NCBI RefSeq assembly: GCF_017377775.1
Contig: NZ_JAFVLN010000020.1
Span: forward strand, 1 to 64,000
DNA: 64,000 nucleotides
Source: Streptomyces sp. VRA16 Mangrove soil
GTDB lineage: Bacteria > Actinomycetota > Actinomycetes > Streptomycetales > Streptomycetaceae
Direction of reading: 5' to 3'
The notes below the pieces were generated by a model that was not told the origin of the DNA, ran no database searches, and was given only the letters and a program-made list of their open reading frames with translations. The translations under genes were made by a program, and so were the position numbers. Of this stretch, positions 11,101-18,932 are shown in pieces (positions within the stretch are counted from its first letter, which is position 1; each line of letters starts with the position of its first letter).

Positions 11101-12415
11101 CGGAGAGCTGGTCGACCATCGTGTTGATCGTCGACTTCAGCTCCAGGATCTCGCCCTTCGCCTCGACGGTGATCTTCTTGCCGAGGTCGCCCTGGGCCAC
11201 CGCCGTCGACACGAGCGCGATGTTGCGGACCTGCGACGTCAGGTTGTCCGCCATGAAGTTGACGTTGTCGGTGAGGTCCTTCCAGACGCCGGAGACGCCG
11301 CGGACCTGGGCGCGGCCGCCCAACTGGCCCTCCGTGCCGACCTCGCGGGCCACACGGGTCACCTCGTCGGCGAAGGCGGAGAGCTGGTCGACCATCGTGT
11401 TGATCGTCGACTTCAGCTCCAGGATCTCGCCCTGCGCGTCGACCGTGATCTTCTGGCTCAGGTCGCCGTTGGCCACCGCCGTGGTGACCTGCGCGATGTT
11501 GCGGACCTGCGACGTGAGGTTCGACGCCATGAAGTTGACGTTGTCGGTGAGGTCCTTCCAGACGCCGGAGACGCCGCGGACCTGGGCGCGGCCGCCCAAC
11601 TGGCCCTCCGTGCCGACCTCGCGGGCCACACGCGTGACCTCGTCGGCGAACGCGGACAGCTGGTCCACCATCGTGTTCACGGTCAGCTTCAGTTCGAGCA
11701 GCTCACCGGTCGCCTCGATGGTCACCGTACGTGTCAGGTCGCCGCGGGCCACCGCCGTCGTCACGAGCGCGATGTCGCGGACCTGCGCGGTGAGCCGGGA
11801 CGCCATCGTGTTGACGGCCTCCGTCACATCGCGCCAACTGCCCGACAGGCCCTGTGCCTTGGCGCGCCCGCCCAGCCGCCCCTCGGTGCCCACCTCGCGC
11901 GCGACCCGCGTCACCTCACCGGTGAACAGGGACAGCTGGTCCACCATCTTGTTCACCGCGCGGCCCAGGCTGCGCAGGTCGCCGCGGAGCATCCGGGTGC
12001 CGTCGTGCAGGTCGACACGCTGCGTCAGATCGCCGCCCGCGACCGCGTCGAGGACCCGGGTCGCGTTGGCCGTCGGAGCGACCAGGGCCCCGATGATGGT
12101 GTTGACGTCCTGGACGCGCGTGGCCCATGCTCCGTGCCCCGGGCTCGCCTCCATCCGCTCGTCGAGCCGGCCGTGCCGGACGATCTCCCGGCGCACCCGG
12201 GTCAGCTCGGTGCTGAAGTGCGCGCTGCGGTCGACCAGTTGGTTGAACGCCGCGCACAACTCGCCGACCAGGCCGTCCCCGGTGTCCGGGACCGGGACGA
12301 AGTTCCCGTCCCGGGCGGCTGTGATGGCGGCCAGCAGCGGCCGTAGATCGGACGGGCGGATCGAGGTGCCCTCGAGCCCGCTGTGATGCACACGCATAGC
12401 ACTGTTCTCACTCAT
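8189..12415 (-). CDS. Multi-HAMP hybrid sensor histidine kinase (cytosolic, Nik1/group III-like)
   Basis: This is a 1408-aa soluble hybrid kinase without transmembrane segments. In order it has about eight HAMP-type units (residues 15-718; six are near-perfect 92-residue repeats with VTRVAREVGTEGQLGG and TAVAQGDLSKKI), a GAF domain (735-890), a short coiled coil, a HisKA domain with phospho-acceptor H951 in MSHELRTPLN, a HATPase domain with GTGLGLSISREI, and a receiver domain with D1292 in LVLMDIMMPEMDGYE. The tail is Ala/Glu-rich. The architecture parallels fungal osmosensing group III kinases and should work as a signal-relaying HAMP stack. ATG at 12415 starts SENSAMRVHHSG; everything upstream in frame antisenses the divergent phosphatase gene. 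It is co-transcribed with the response regulator. Confidence 0.93.
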   Translation of the reverse strand: MSENSAMRVHHSGLEGTSIRPSDLRPLLAAITAARDGNFVPVPDTGDGLVGELCAAFNQLVDRSAHFSTELTRVRREIVRHGRLDERMEASPGHGAWATRVQDVNTIIGALVAPTANATRVLDAVAGGDLTQRVDLHDGTRMLRGDLRSLGRAVNKMVDQLSLFTGEVTRVAREVGTEGRLGGRAKAQGLSGSWRDVTEAVNTMASRLTAQVRDIALVTTAVARGDLTRTVTIEATGELLELKLTVNTMVDQLSAFADEVTRVAREVGTEGQLGGRAQVRGVSGVWKDLTDNVNFMASNLTSQVRNIAQVTTAVANGDLSQKITVDAQGEILELKSTINTMVDQLSAFADEVTRVAREVGTEGQLGGRAQVRGVSGVWKDLTDNVNFMADNLTSQVRNIALVSTAVAQGDLGKKITVEAKGEILELKSTINTMVDQLSAFADEVTRVAREVGTEGNLGGQAQVRGVSGVWKDLTDNVNFMASNLTSQVRNIAQVTTAVAQGDLSKKISVDARGEILELKDTVNTMVEQLRGFADEVTRVAREVGTDGRLGGRATVHGVSGVWKDLTDNVNYMADNLTSQVRNIAQVATAVAQGDLSKKIDVDARGEILELKTTINTMVDTLSSFSSEVTRVAREVGSEGQLGGQARVEGVYGTWKRLTTNVNELASNLTTQVRAIAEVASAVTQGDMSRSITVETQGEVAELKDNINLMVANLRETTRAKDWLESNLARLAALMQGHRDLMEVADLILRELTPLVNAQYGAFFLAEPDEGDTPIRTAIPAKGLAYIAGYGSAAASVVDTGGMPVHGLVRQAALEKKRILVEEAPPDYIKINSGLGEAAPASVVIIPILFEDKLLGVIELASFSRFSDVHLAFFDQFVNTIGVAINTIIANSRTESLLGESQRLATQLQERSDELQRQQAELQRSNAELEEKAALLATSSQYKSEFLANMSHELRTPLNSLLILARLLSDNPDGHLNDQEVQFATTIHRSGSDLLQLINDILDLSKIEAGRMDVRPKKLPLIKLLDYVHATFRPITLDRGLAFEVTVGEDVPREMFSDEQRLQQILRNLLSNAIKFTANGRVELRVSRVKDPDHQFVRDSDDLIAFSVSDTGIGIARDKLPVIFEAFQQADGTTNRKYGGTGLGLSISREIAGLLGGRIVAESEPGEGSTFTLYVPVLHPSHEPVTDAQLPATAEHHPLLVPEQQLLTPDTYPVHDQEDNWPTPTKLEQWKTGRAGQVLAGRRVLIVDDDIRNVFALTHVLGRVGMPVLYAENGREGIETLELNPDIELVLMDIMMPEMDGYETISVIRATPQWAGLPIVALTAKAMPGDREKSIAKGANDYVPKPVDVDQLLTVVCDLLDPGDVPPEAPENAEAAEAAEAEAEAAAKESGDLGPQGAEGASTVAPIAE
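10513..11905. repeat. In-gene tandem repeat of 276 bp (HAMP units)
   Basis: The anchor sequence CCTCGCGGGCCAC, or a close variant in the last copy, recurs at 10513, 10789, 11065, 11341, 11617 and 11893, exactly 276 bases apart. Each unit encodes one 92-residue HAMP/linker module of the kinase. The central units (10789-11893) are nearly identical at the DNA level, so the copy number could change by homologous recombination. Confidence 0.95.
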
Positions 12416-12490
12416 GGCGGCCCACTTCGGTAACTCGGCGCTTATGGGCGTGGTCAGTCTGTCACTCTGGTCCTGTCGCCTGAGGCGTAA
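12416..12490. promoter_or_regulatory. Short divergent promoter region between kinase and phosphatase genes
   Basis: Only 75 bases separate the divergent start codons of the hybrid kinase and the SpoIIE-type phosphatase. This suggests overlapping promoters and coordinated control. No clear operator was seen. Confidence 0.5.
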
Positions 12491-14479
12491 ATGCCCGAAC
12501 TGCTCAGGAGCCGAACCGTGGGGTCCATTCCTCTTCAGCGGGAGACCACCAACAGTGGCGCCGACCGGCCACAGCAGTCCCACGAAGGGCCGGTCGTGGC
12601 ACGCACGTCCCTGCCCGGCAACCCGCTCGCGCCCGCCGCCGCGCGGCGTTTCGTGCGCGCCGCGTTCGCCGACTGGACCGAACTCGCCCTGCCCGTGGCC
12701 CCTGCGCTGAGTGACCGGCTCACCGACGACGCCGTCGTGGTCCTGAGCGAACTCGTCACGAACGCGGTCGTGCACGCCGGCACCAACGTCGATCTGCTGT
12801 GCCGGATGGATCCGGCCGCGCCCGACGGCACACCCGCCGGCCTCGTCATCGAGGTCACCGACCACCACCCGGCCCGCGCCGTCCGCAACGACCGCGGCGC
12901 GCGCCCGCCCGACACCCCGGAGTACGGCCGCGGCCTCCAGCTCGTCGCCTCCCTCGCCGAGTCCTGGGGCATCACCTACCGGTCCGGCACCAAGACGGTC
13001 TGGGCCCGGCTGCCCGTCGACGACCCCGGCGCGGCCCTGCCCGACGCCCCCGCGGTCCCCGGCCCGCAGAGCGCCGACCCCGCCACGCGCGCGCTCCAGC
13101 GCGGACTGCGCGCCGCCGAGATCCTCGCGCCTGCCCCCCAGCGGGCCGCGCAGGAACAGGACTGGATCAACCGCGGCGCGCTCTCCTTCCTCGCCGAGGC
13201 CTCCGACCTGCTCGCCGGGCAGCTCGACGAGGACATGGTCGCCGCGCTCGTCGGACAGCTCCTCGTGCCGCGGCTCGCCGACTGGTGCGCGATCTGGTTC
13301 TACGACGAGGAGGGCCGCGGCCTGCCGGGCATCGCCGACCACGATGTCAGCGGCTCCGACCCCCTGCACGCGCCCCGCCTCGCCCGCGTCTGGCACGGCC
13401 ACGAGAGCCGTATCGAGGAGCTGCGCCGGATCCTGGAGAAGGAGCCGCCGCGGCTGCCCGACACCGTGCGCACCGCGCCCGTGCCCGTGCCGTGGCCCTT
13501 CGACGGCGTACCGGACGACTCCGGGGCCGCGCTCGCGTACCGGCTCTCGGCGGGCGGCCGCACCCTCGGCATCCTGCTCATCGGCCGGGCCGGGCTGCTG
13601 CGCTTCCCCGACGAGGTCACCGGCCTCGTGGAGGACTTCAGCCGCCGGGTCGCGCTCGCCGTCAGCGCGGCCCGCCGCTTCACCCGGCAGGCCACCATCA
13701 GCCGGATCCTGCAGCGCGGACTGCTGCCCAGCTCCATGGCGGAGATCCCGGGGATGAAGACCGCCCTCGTCTACGAGCCGAAGGAGCAGGGCGGGCCCGG
13801 CGGCGACTTCTACGACGTGTTCCCGGCCGGGGACGGACGCTGGTGCTTCGCCCTCGGCGACGTACAGGGAAAGGGGCCGGAGGCGGCCGTGGTGATCGGG
13901 CTCGCCCGGCCCTGGCTGCGGCTGCTCGCCCGCGAGGGGTACCCGGTCGAGCAGGTCCTCGACCGGCTCAACCGGCTGCTGCTCGACGATGCCACCGAGG
14001 CCGCCGACGCCGCGGCCCGGGCGCTTGCCGCGGCCGGCGGGCAGGGGGTGCCGCCGGAAGGTTCCAGCTCCCGGTTCCTGTCGCTGCTGTACGGGGAGCT
14101 GACCCTCACCGAGACGGGTGTGCTCTGCACGCTCGCCTCCGCCGGGCATCCGTTGCCGCTGCTGATGCGGCCGGGCGGGGAGGTGCTCGCGGCGGCCGCG
14201 CCGCAGGTGCTGCTCGGGGTCGTCGACGATCCCGACTACACGAGCGGGACGTTCGAGATGCAGACCGGGGACACGTTGCTGTGTGTCACGGACGGGGTCA
14301 CCGAACGGCGTTGCGGGGCGCGGCAGTTCGATGACGGGGACGGGTTGGCGCAGGCGCTGTCCGGGTGTGCGGGGTTGACGGCGCCGCTGCTCGCCGAGCG
14401 TATTCGGCGTCTGGTGCATGCCTTCGCCGAGACGCCGCCGGACGACGATCTGGCGTTGCTGGTGTTGCAGGCGCAGTGA
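12491..14479 (+). CDS. SpoIIE-type PP2C phosphatase with N-terminal anti-sigma-factor-like ATPase and GAF domains
   Basis: This 662-aa three-domain protein has an RsbW-like HATPase fold at residues about 35-180 (VVLSELVTNAVVHA N-box, VTDHHP, EYGRGLQLVASLAESWG), a GAF-like sensor domain at about 210-410, and a SpoIIE/RsbU PP2C phosphatase at about 440-660 (EPKEQGGPGGDFYDVF, ALGDVQGKGPEAA, CVTDGVTERR). Such proteins can act as both kinase and phosphatase on anti-sigma-factor antagonists and control SigB-like stress sigma factors. It is divergent from the multi-HAMP kinase, suggesting both belong to one stress pathway. The ATG at 12491 is the first in frame; GTG at 12596 (VARTSLPGNPL) is an alternative start. 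Confidence 0.9.
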   Translation: MPELLRSRTVGSIPLQRETTNSGADRPQQSHEGPVVARTSLPGNPLAPAAARRFVRAAFADWTELALPVAPALSDRLTDDAVVVLSELVTNAVVHAGTNVDLLCRMDPAAPDGTPAGLVIEVTDHHPARAVRNDRGARPPDTPEYGRGLQLVASLAESWGITYRSGTKTVWARLPVDDPGAALPDAPAVPGPQSADPATRALQRGLRAAEILAPAPQRAAQEQDWINRGALSFLAEASDLLAGQLDEDMVAALVGQLLVPRLADWCAIWFYDEEGRGLPGIADHDVSGSDPLHAPRLARVWHGHESRIEELRRILEKEPPRLPDTVRTAPVPVPWPFDGVPDDSGAALAYRLSAGGRTLGILLIGRAGLLRFPDEVTGLVEDFSRRVALAVSAARRFTRQATISRILQRGLLPSSMAEIPGMKTALVYEPKEQGGPGGDFYDVFPAGDGRWCFALGDVQGKGPEAAVVIGLARPWLRLLAREGYPVEQVLDRLNRLLLDDATEAADAAARALAAAGGQGVPPEGSSSRFLSLLYGELTLTETGVLCTLASAGHPLPLLMRPGGEVLAAAAPQVLLGVVDDPDYTSGTFEMQTGDTLLCVTDGVTERRCGARQFDDGDGLAQALSGCAGLTAPLLAERIRRLVHAFAETPPDDDLALLVLQAQ

Positions 14480-14794
14480 GGGGGCCGGGGCGGGGCTCGG
14501 GGATGTTTCTCGGGGGCCGGGGCGGGGCTCGGGGCTGTTTTTCGGGGGCCGGGTGTGCGGGTCGGACGGGGTTTCCGGGCGGGGCCGTGGGCGGGGGCCT
14601 GCGGGGGCGCCTGCCCGGCGCTGGGGTGCCGCCTTGCCCACCCTGCCGCCCTTGGCGGCAGATTGCCCAAGGCGGGCCGTGGCGGGGCGGCGGATTGCCC
14701 GAGGCGGCCGGGGCAGGCGGCAGATCGCCCGAGGCGGCTGGGGCAGGCGGCAGGTCGCCCATGGCGGCCGGGGCGGGGCGGGGTGGGCGGGTGG
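14480..14794. other. Low-complexity, repeat-rich intergenic stretch
   Basis: This 315-base gap between convergent genes contains no gene. Its first part is a tandem duplication of a GGGGCCGGGGCGGGGCTCGG unit (14482-14550). The second part holds a REP-like palindromic element (14628-14675) and three decayed copies of its GGCGGCAGATTGCCC core (about 14690-14770). Confidence 0.75.
14628..14675. repeat. REP-like palindromic element, copy 1
   Basis: This 48-base nested palindrome has an outer stem CCGCCTTG/CAAGGCGG and an inner stem GCCGCC/GGCGGC. It is 47/48 identical to the element at 34612-34659. Both lie between genes, as expected for dispersed palindromic repeats. Confidence 0.85.
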
Positions 14795-15652
14795 TTACTG
14801 GCCGGCCAGGCCCGTGTGGGCCACTCCTGCCACGATCTGGCGCTGGAAGAAGACGAACACGATGATCAGGGGCAGGCCCGCCATCAGGCCGCCGGCCATC
14901 AGCTGCGCCCACTGGATGCCGTAGGAGTTCATGACCGTCGCGATGCCGTTCGGCATCGTCATCAGGTCGGGGTTGTTGGTGACCATGTACGGCCACAGGA
15001 AGTTGTTCCACGAGCTGATGAAGGTGAAGATGCCGACCGCCGCGAGCGAGGGGCGGGACAGCGGCAGGATGATCGTGAAGAAGACCCGCCAGCGGCCCGC
15101 GCCGTCGATGAAGGCGGCCTCCTCCAGCTCCTTCGGGATGCCCTGGAAGAACTTGTACAGGATGAACACCATGGCGGCCGGGGCGCACTGGGGCAGGATC
15201 ATGCCCCAGTAGGTGTCGACCATCCCCATCTGCTGGACGGTGGTGAACAGCGGGACGCCGAGGACCGCCGGGGAGACCATCAGGCCCGCCATCACCACGC
15301 CCATCAGAACGGACTTGCCGCGGAACTCGGTGCGCGCGAAGCCGTATCCGGCGAGGGCCGCGACGGCGAGCACGATGACGGTCACCATCACCGACACGAC
15401 GAGGGAGTTGACGAACCAGTTCGTGACGTTGCCGGTGCTCCACAGCGCCTTCCACGCCTGCGCGCTCCACACCTTCGGCAGCCAGTGCGGCGGGATCTCG
15501 GCCGCCTCCGCCTCGGACTTGAGGGAGGTCAGCAGGGCCGCCGCGATCGGCGCGACGAAGACCGCGGAGACGACGACACCGAGGATCGTCAGGACGATCT
15601 GGCTGGGCGTCCACGGCTTGCGGGTCTTGACCCGTATCTGGGTGGCGGTCAT
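14795..15652 (-). CDS. Carbohydrate ABC transporter permease (MalG-like)
   Basis: This 285-aa inner-membrane protein has six predicted helices and the permease EAA loop, seen as EEAAFIDGAGRWRVFFTIILPLSRPS (about residues 180-205), which contacts the ATPase. The N-terminal helix is QIVLTILGVVVSAVFVAPIA. It should form a heterodimer with the upstream permease to import a sugar or oligosaccharide. Its start overlaps the upstream permease stop by 4 bases (ATGA), so the two are translationally coupled. The ATPase is absent; in Streptomyces such importers commonly share the MsiK ATPase encoded elsewhere. The substrate is unknown. Confidence 0.93.
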   Translation of the reverse strand: MTATQIRVKTRKPWTPSQIVLTILGVVVSAVFVAPIAAALLTSLKSEAEAAEIPPHWLPKVWSAQAWKALWSTGNVTNWFVNSLVVSVMVTVIVLAVAALAGYGFARTEFRGKSVLMGVVMAGLMVSPAVLGVPLFTTVQQMGMVDTYWGMILPQCAPAAMVFILYKFFQGIPKELEEAAFIDGAGRWRVFFTIILPLSRPSLAAVGIFTFISSWNNFLWPYMVTNNPDLMTMPNGIATVMNSYGIQWAQLMAGGLMAGLPLIIVFVFFQRQIVAGVAHTGLAGQ

Positions 15653-16590
15653 CGGGCGCCCTCCTCACGGTTGCGCAGCAGCACCATCCGGCCGAGGGCG
15701 ACGGCGGCGATGATCACGAAGAAGATGATGGACATCGCGGAGGCGTAGCCCACGCGGTAGCTGGTGAAGCCCTGTTCGAGGGTGTACTGGACGAACGAGC
15801 GGGTGGAGAGCTCGGGTCCGGGGCCGAAGTCCATCATCACGACGGCCTGGTCGAAGAGCTGGAGCGAGGCGAGGATCTGGAGCGCGACGACGAGGCCCGT
15901 GATGTGGCGCAGCATCGGCAGCGTGATGTGCACCATCCGGTGCCAGGCGTTCGCGCCGTCGAGCTTCGCGGCCTCGTAGAGGTGGGCCGGGATGCCCTGG
16001 AGCGCGGCCAGGTAGAGCAGGAAGGAGAAGCCGACCGTCCACCACAGCGTCTCGATGACGATGGCGAGCATGGCGTACGACTTGTCGGTGAGCCACGGCG
16101 TGGTCAGCCCGAACGTCTCGTTGAACAGGCCGATGCCCTGCGTGAACAGCCACTGCCACAGATTGGCCGCGACGGTCGACGGCAGCAGGAACGGTACGAA
16201 GAAGCAGAGCCGCCACAGCCACTTCCCGCGCTCGATGTGGTGCGCGAGCATCGCGAGGAAGAAGGCGAGGACGGTGATGCAGGGCACGACGAGGAGCGTG
16301 AACCAGGCACTGTGGCCGAGCGCGTCCCACATCGCCGAGTCGTGCAGCGCCTCGCGGTAGTTGTCGAGGCCGACGAAGCCCGCGGCGCTGCCGGAGATGT
16401 TGGCGTCGGTGAAGCTGAGCCAGATGCCCCGCAGCAGCGGCCAGATCACGAACAGCACGAACAGCAGCAGGAAGGGGGCGACGAACCAGCCCCCGTGCTG
16501 GAAGCCCTGCTTGCGGCGGACGGTCGCCGTGGCCGTGGCGGTCTTCGCCCGTGCCGACGGTATGACGGTCTCAGCACTGGTCGTCGTCAT
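15649..16590 (-). CDS. Carbohydrate ABC transporter permease (MalF-like)
   Basis: This 313-aa membrane protein has a cytoplasmic N-terminus, a first helix at FVAPFLLLFVLFVIWPLL, and an EAA loop YEAAKLDGANAWHRMVHITLPMLRH. It is the partner of the MalG-like permease. ATG at 16590 (TTTSAETVIPSARAK) overlaps the binding-protein stop by 4 bases; the longer open frame upstream runs antisense-like through the binding-protein gene and is rejected. The periplasmic loop after helix 1 (FTDANISGSAAGFVGLDNYREAL) is typical of sugar importers. Confidence 0.93.
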   Translation of the reverse strand: MTTTSAETVIPSARAKTATATATVRRKQGFQHGGWFVAPFLLLFVLFVIWPLLRGIWLSFTDANISGSAAGFVGLDNYREALHDSAMWDALGHSAWFTLLVVPCITVLAFFLAMLAHHIERGKWLWRLCFFVPFLLPSTVAANLWQWLFTQGIGLFNETFGLTTPWLTDKSYAMLAIVIETLWWTVGFSFLLYLAALQGIPAHLYEAAKLDGANAWHRMVHITLPMLRHITGLVVALQILASLQLFDQAVVMMDFGPGPELSTRSFVQYTLEQGFTSYRVGYASAMSIIFFVIIAAVALGRMVLLRNREEGAR

Positions 16591-17936
16591 GCGACCGCAC
16601 CTCCCTGCGCGGCAGTCGTGCCGTCCATCGGGTTCTTCGAGGCGAGGAGCTTGCCGAGCTCCTTCTTCATGCGCCGGGCGACCGCGGCGGGCTTGGCCGA
16701 GCCCATCGTCGAGGAGACGACCATCGGGCCGAGGTCCTGGGCGAGGACACCGGTGGAGCCCGCGAACCACACCTTCGGTTCGTTGGCCTGGTGGTCCATC
16801 GCGCTGACGTACTCGTGCTGCGGGGTGAGCTTCTTGTACGCGGCCGTGGACAGCGTCGGCGTGTACGCGGGGATGTGCCCGCCGGCCGCCCATTGCAGGG
16901 CGTGCGTGCAGACGTAGGCGGCGAGTTCGTGCGCGGCCTCGTTGGTGGCGCCGCCGCGGCCCTCCTGGTGCGGCAGCACGAACGCGTGCGACTCGGCGTG
17001 CGTGGCCTGCTTGCCGAAGACGGGCGGCAGCGGGGTCGCCCCGTAGTCGAGCTCGGCGCCGGAGAAGACCGGCACCGACCAGTTGCCCTCCCAGGTGAAC
17101 GGGGCGCCGTTGATGAACTGTTCACCGGTCGGCGCACCCGGGATGACGTATCCGTCGGTGACGTGCCTGCGGAGGAACTCCAGGACCTCGGTGGCCTTGT
17201 CGGCGTCGAAGAGGACCTCGGTGTTCTCGTCGTTGAACCACTGGCCGCCGAGCTGGGTGTAGAAGGCGACGAAGAACCACCACTGGAAGTTCTGGTCGTT
17301 GGTCCACAGGCCGATCGTCTGCAGCCCCTTCTTCTGGACCTTCTTGGCCTTCTTCAGCACGTCGAACCACTCGGTGGTCGAGGTGACGGGGGCCATCAGG
17401 CCGTCGTCGCCGAGCAGGTCCGCCTTCTTCAGGACGTCCTTGCGGTAGAAGCAGAGCTGTACGTGGATGTCGAGCGGCAGCGCGTAGAGCTTGCCGTCGA
17501 TCACGCCGCGGTTCCACAGCTTGGGGTTGTAATCCGCCTTCCGTACGCCGTACTTGGCGAGCAGGCCCTCGTCCCACGGGTCCAGGAGCCGGCCGGGCGA
17601 GAAGCCCGCGACGCGGCCGATGTGCATGACGCCCAGTTCGGGGGCGCGGTTGCCGGCCGCCGCCATGGCGAGCTTGGTGTAGAAGGGGTTGCCCCACTGG
17701 AGCGTGGAGTCCTTCACCGCGATGTCCGGGTGCTCCTTGCGGAAGGAGTCCAGCATCGTGATCATGTTGGCGCCGTCGCCGCCGCTGAAGAGGTTCCAGT
17801 AGCGCACGCGGGTGTCGGCGCCGGAGGCGAGTGCGTCCGCCCCGGTCCCCAGCGCCGCGAATGCTGCGCTGCCGGCGACGGTCAACCCGCCCGCTGCGGC
17901 GAGGAGTTGCCTGCGACTCAGGCCAGGTCGTCCCAT
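16587..17936 (-). CDS. Sugar ABC transporter substrate-binding protein, Tat-type signal
   Basis: This 449-aa extracellular solute-binding protein (family 1) has a twin-arginine signal at the N-terminus (LSRRQLLAAAGGLTVAGSAAFA) and no lipobox cysteine, so it looks like a Tat substrate that is released or ionically retained rather than a classical lipoprotein. The mature part starts near RVRYWNLFSGGDGANM, a common start of family 1 sugar binders, and residues such as NDQNFQWWFFVAFYTQLGG line the usual ligand cleft. It is first in the importer operon and has a candidate IclR operator 29 bases before its start. The ligand cannot be deduced. Confidence 0.92.
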   Translation of the reverse strand: MGRPGLSRRQLLAAAGGLTVAGSAAFAALGTGADALASGADTRVRYWNLFSGGDGANMITMLDSFRKEHPDIAVKDSTLQWGNPFYTKLAMAAAGNRAPELGVMHIGRVAGFSPGRLLDPWDEGLLAKYGVRKADYNPKLWNRGVIDGKLYALPLDIHVQLCFYRKDVLKKADLLGDDGLMAPVTSTTEWFDVLKKAKKVQKKGLQTIGLWTNDQNFQWWFFVAFYTQLGGQWFNDENTEVLFDADKATEVLEFLRRHVTDGYVIPGAPTGEQFINGAPFTWEGNWSVPVFSGAELDYGATPLPPVFGKQATHAESHAFVLPHQEGRGGATNEAAHELAAYVCTHALQWAAGGHIPAYTPTLSTAAYKKLTPQHEYVSAMDHQANEPKVWFAGSTGVLAQDLGPMVVSSTMGSAKPAAVARRMKKELGKLLASKNPMDGTTAAQGGAVA

Positions 17937-17964
17937 GCCCTGCCCTTACTGTTCGAGGATGGTC

Positions 17965-17979
17965 GTTCGAAATTTCGGC
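17965..17979. promoter_or_regulatory. Candidate IclR-family operator, importer promoter
   Basis: GTTCGAAATTTCGGC contains a perfect 10-bp palindrome CGAAATTTCG and matches 12 of 15 bases of the site before the IclR gene (19721-19735). A GTTCGAA/TTCGAAC inverted repeat (17965-17971 and 17993-17999) extends it. It lies 29 bases upstream of the binding-protein start. Confidence 0.6.
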
Positions 17980-18092
17980 TGCTGCCCGTAACTTCGAACG
18001 GGACCGTATGGTCGGTGCGCTTCGACCGTCAATGGGTTCGGCACCGAAAACTTTCGGTCCTCCCCAAGGGCCCAAAAAGCCGCAGTCGCGCC

Positions 18093-18932
18093 CTAGCCGA
18101 AGGCGGGCTGCGGCAGCCCTTCCCCGATCCCCGGGAACACCAGCAGCGAACCCGCCAGAGGGGCCGGCCGCACCAGGCCGACCCGCGCCGTCGAGACGTA
18201 CAGATCCCGCAGGTCGGGCCCGCCGAAGGCGCAGGCCGTCGGGCGCCGCACCGGCAGCGGCACCACGCGGTCAAGGGCGCCGGACGGCGTGTAGCGGCGC
18301 AGCGCCCCGCCGTCCCACAGGGCCACCCAGACGCAGCCCTCGGCGTCCACGGTCAGGCCGTCGGGGTGCCCGGCGCCCTTCTCGATCGACGCCAACTCCC
18401 GCCGGTTGACGGCCCGTTCACCGTCCATGTCGAACACGTCGATCCGGTCGGTCGTCGTGTCGACGTAGTACATGCGCGTGCCGTCGGGGCTCCAGCCGGT
18501 GCCGTTGGAGACGGTGACGTCGTCGAGGACCGTCGTCACCGCGCCGTCGGGAGCCACCCGGATCAGGTTGCCGCCGCCGGGCGTCTCGTCGTACGCCATC
18601 GAGCCCGCCCACAGGGAGCCGTCGGGGGCGACCGCCGCGTCGTTGCCGCGGCGCCCGGCAACCGGTTCCCGGTGCAGCCAGGCAAAAGCCCCGTCCGGGG
18701 AGTAAGTGCCTATGCCGTCGCGGAGGTTGACGATCAGGCCGCCGTCCTTGCGCGGCTTCGCCGCGCCCACGTGCTGCTCGGTCGCCAGGACCGTGCGGCG
18801 CCCGCTGCCGGGCTCGTAGGTGTGGACGCGCGAGCCGAGGATGTCGACCCAGATCAGCCGTCCCGCGGCCGGGTCCCAGGTGGGGCCCTCGCCGAGTTCG
18901 GCGCTCTCCCTGACCGCGACCTCGGGCCTCAT
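18093..18932 (-). CDS. SMP-30/gluconolactonase/LRE family sugar lactonase
   Basis: This 279-aa six-bladed beta-propeller enzyme should hydrolyse a sugar lactone to the aldonic acid using one divalent metal. The metal ligands of the family are visible: E15 (LGEGPTWD), N95 (GNDAAVAPDGSLWAG), N141 (SNGTGWSPD) and D189 (HPDGLTVD). It overlaps the IclR gene by 4 bases and reads toward the importer, so it belongs to an IclR-lactonase transcription unit that probably processes the imported sugar or its oxidised form. Confidence 0.9.
   Translation of the reverse strand: MRPEVAVRESAELGEGPTWDPAAGRLIWVDILGSRVHTYEPGSGRRTVLATEQHVGAAKPRKDGGLIVNLRDGIGTYSPDGAFAWLHREPVAGRRGNDAAVAPDGSLWAGSMAYDETPGGGNLIRVAPDGAVTTVLDDVTVSNGTGWSPDGTRMYYVDTTTDRIDVFDMDGERAVNRRELASIEKGAGHPDGLTVDAEGCVWVALWDGGALRRYTPSGALDRVVPLPVRRPTACAFGGPDLRDLYVSTARVGLVRPAPLAGSLLVFPGIGEGLPQPAFG

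Noticed and set aside
10513..11905. Possible CRISPR-like spaced repeat array
   Set aside because: The repeats are 276-bp coding units of the kinase with no unique spacers, and no Cas genes are nearby.
8642..12346. Long plus-strand open frames through the hybrid kinase
   Set aside because: They repeat every 276 bases because they are the antisense of the HAMP repeats. No start or ribosome binding site is convincing.
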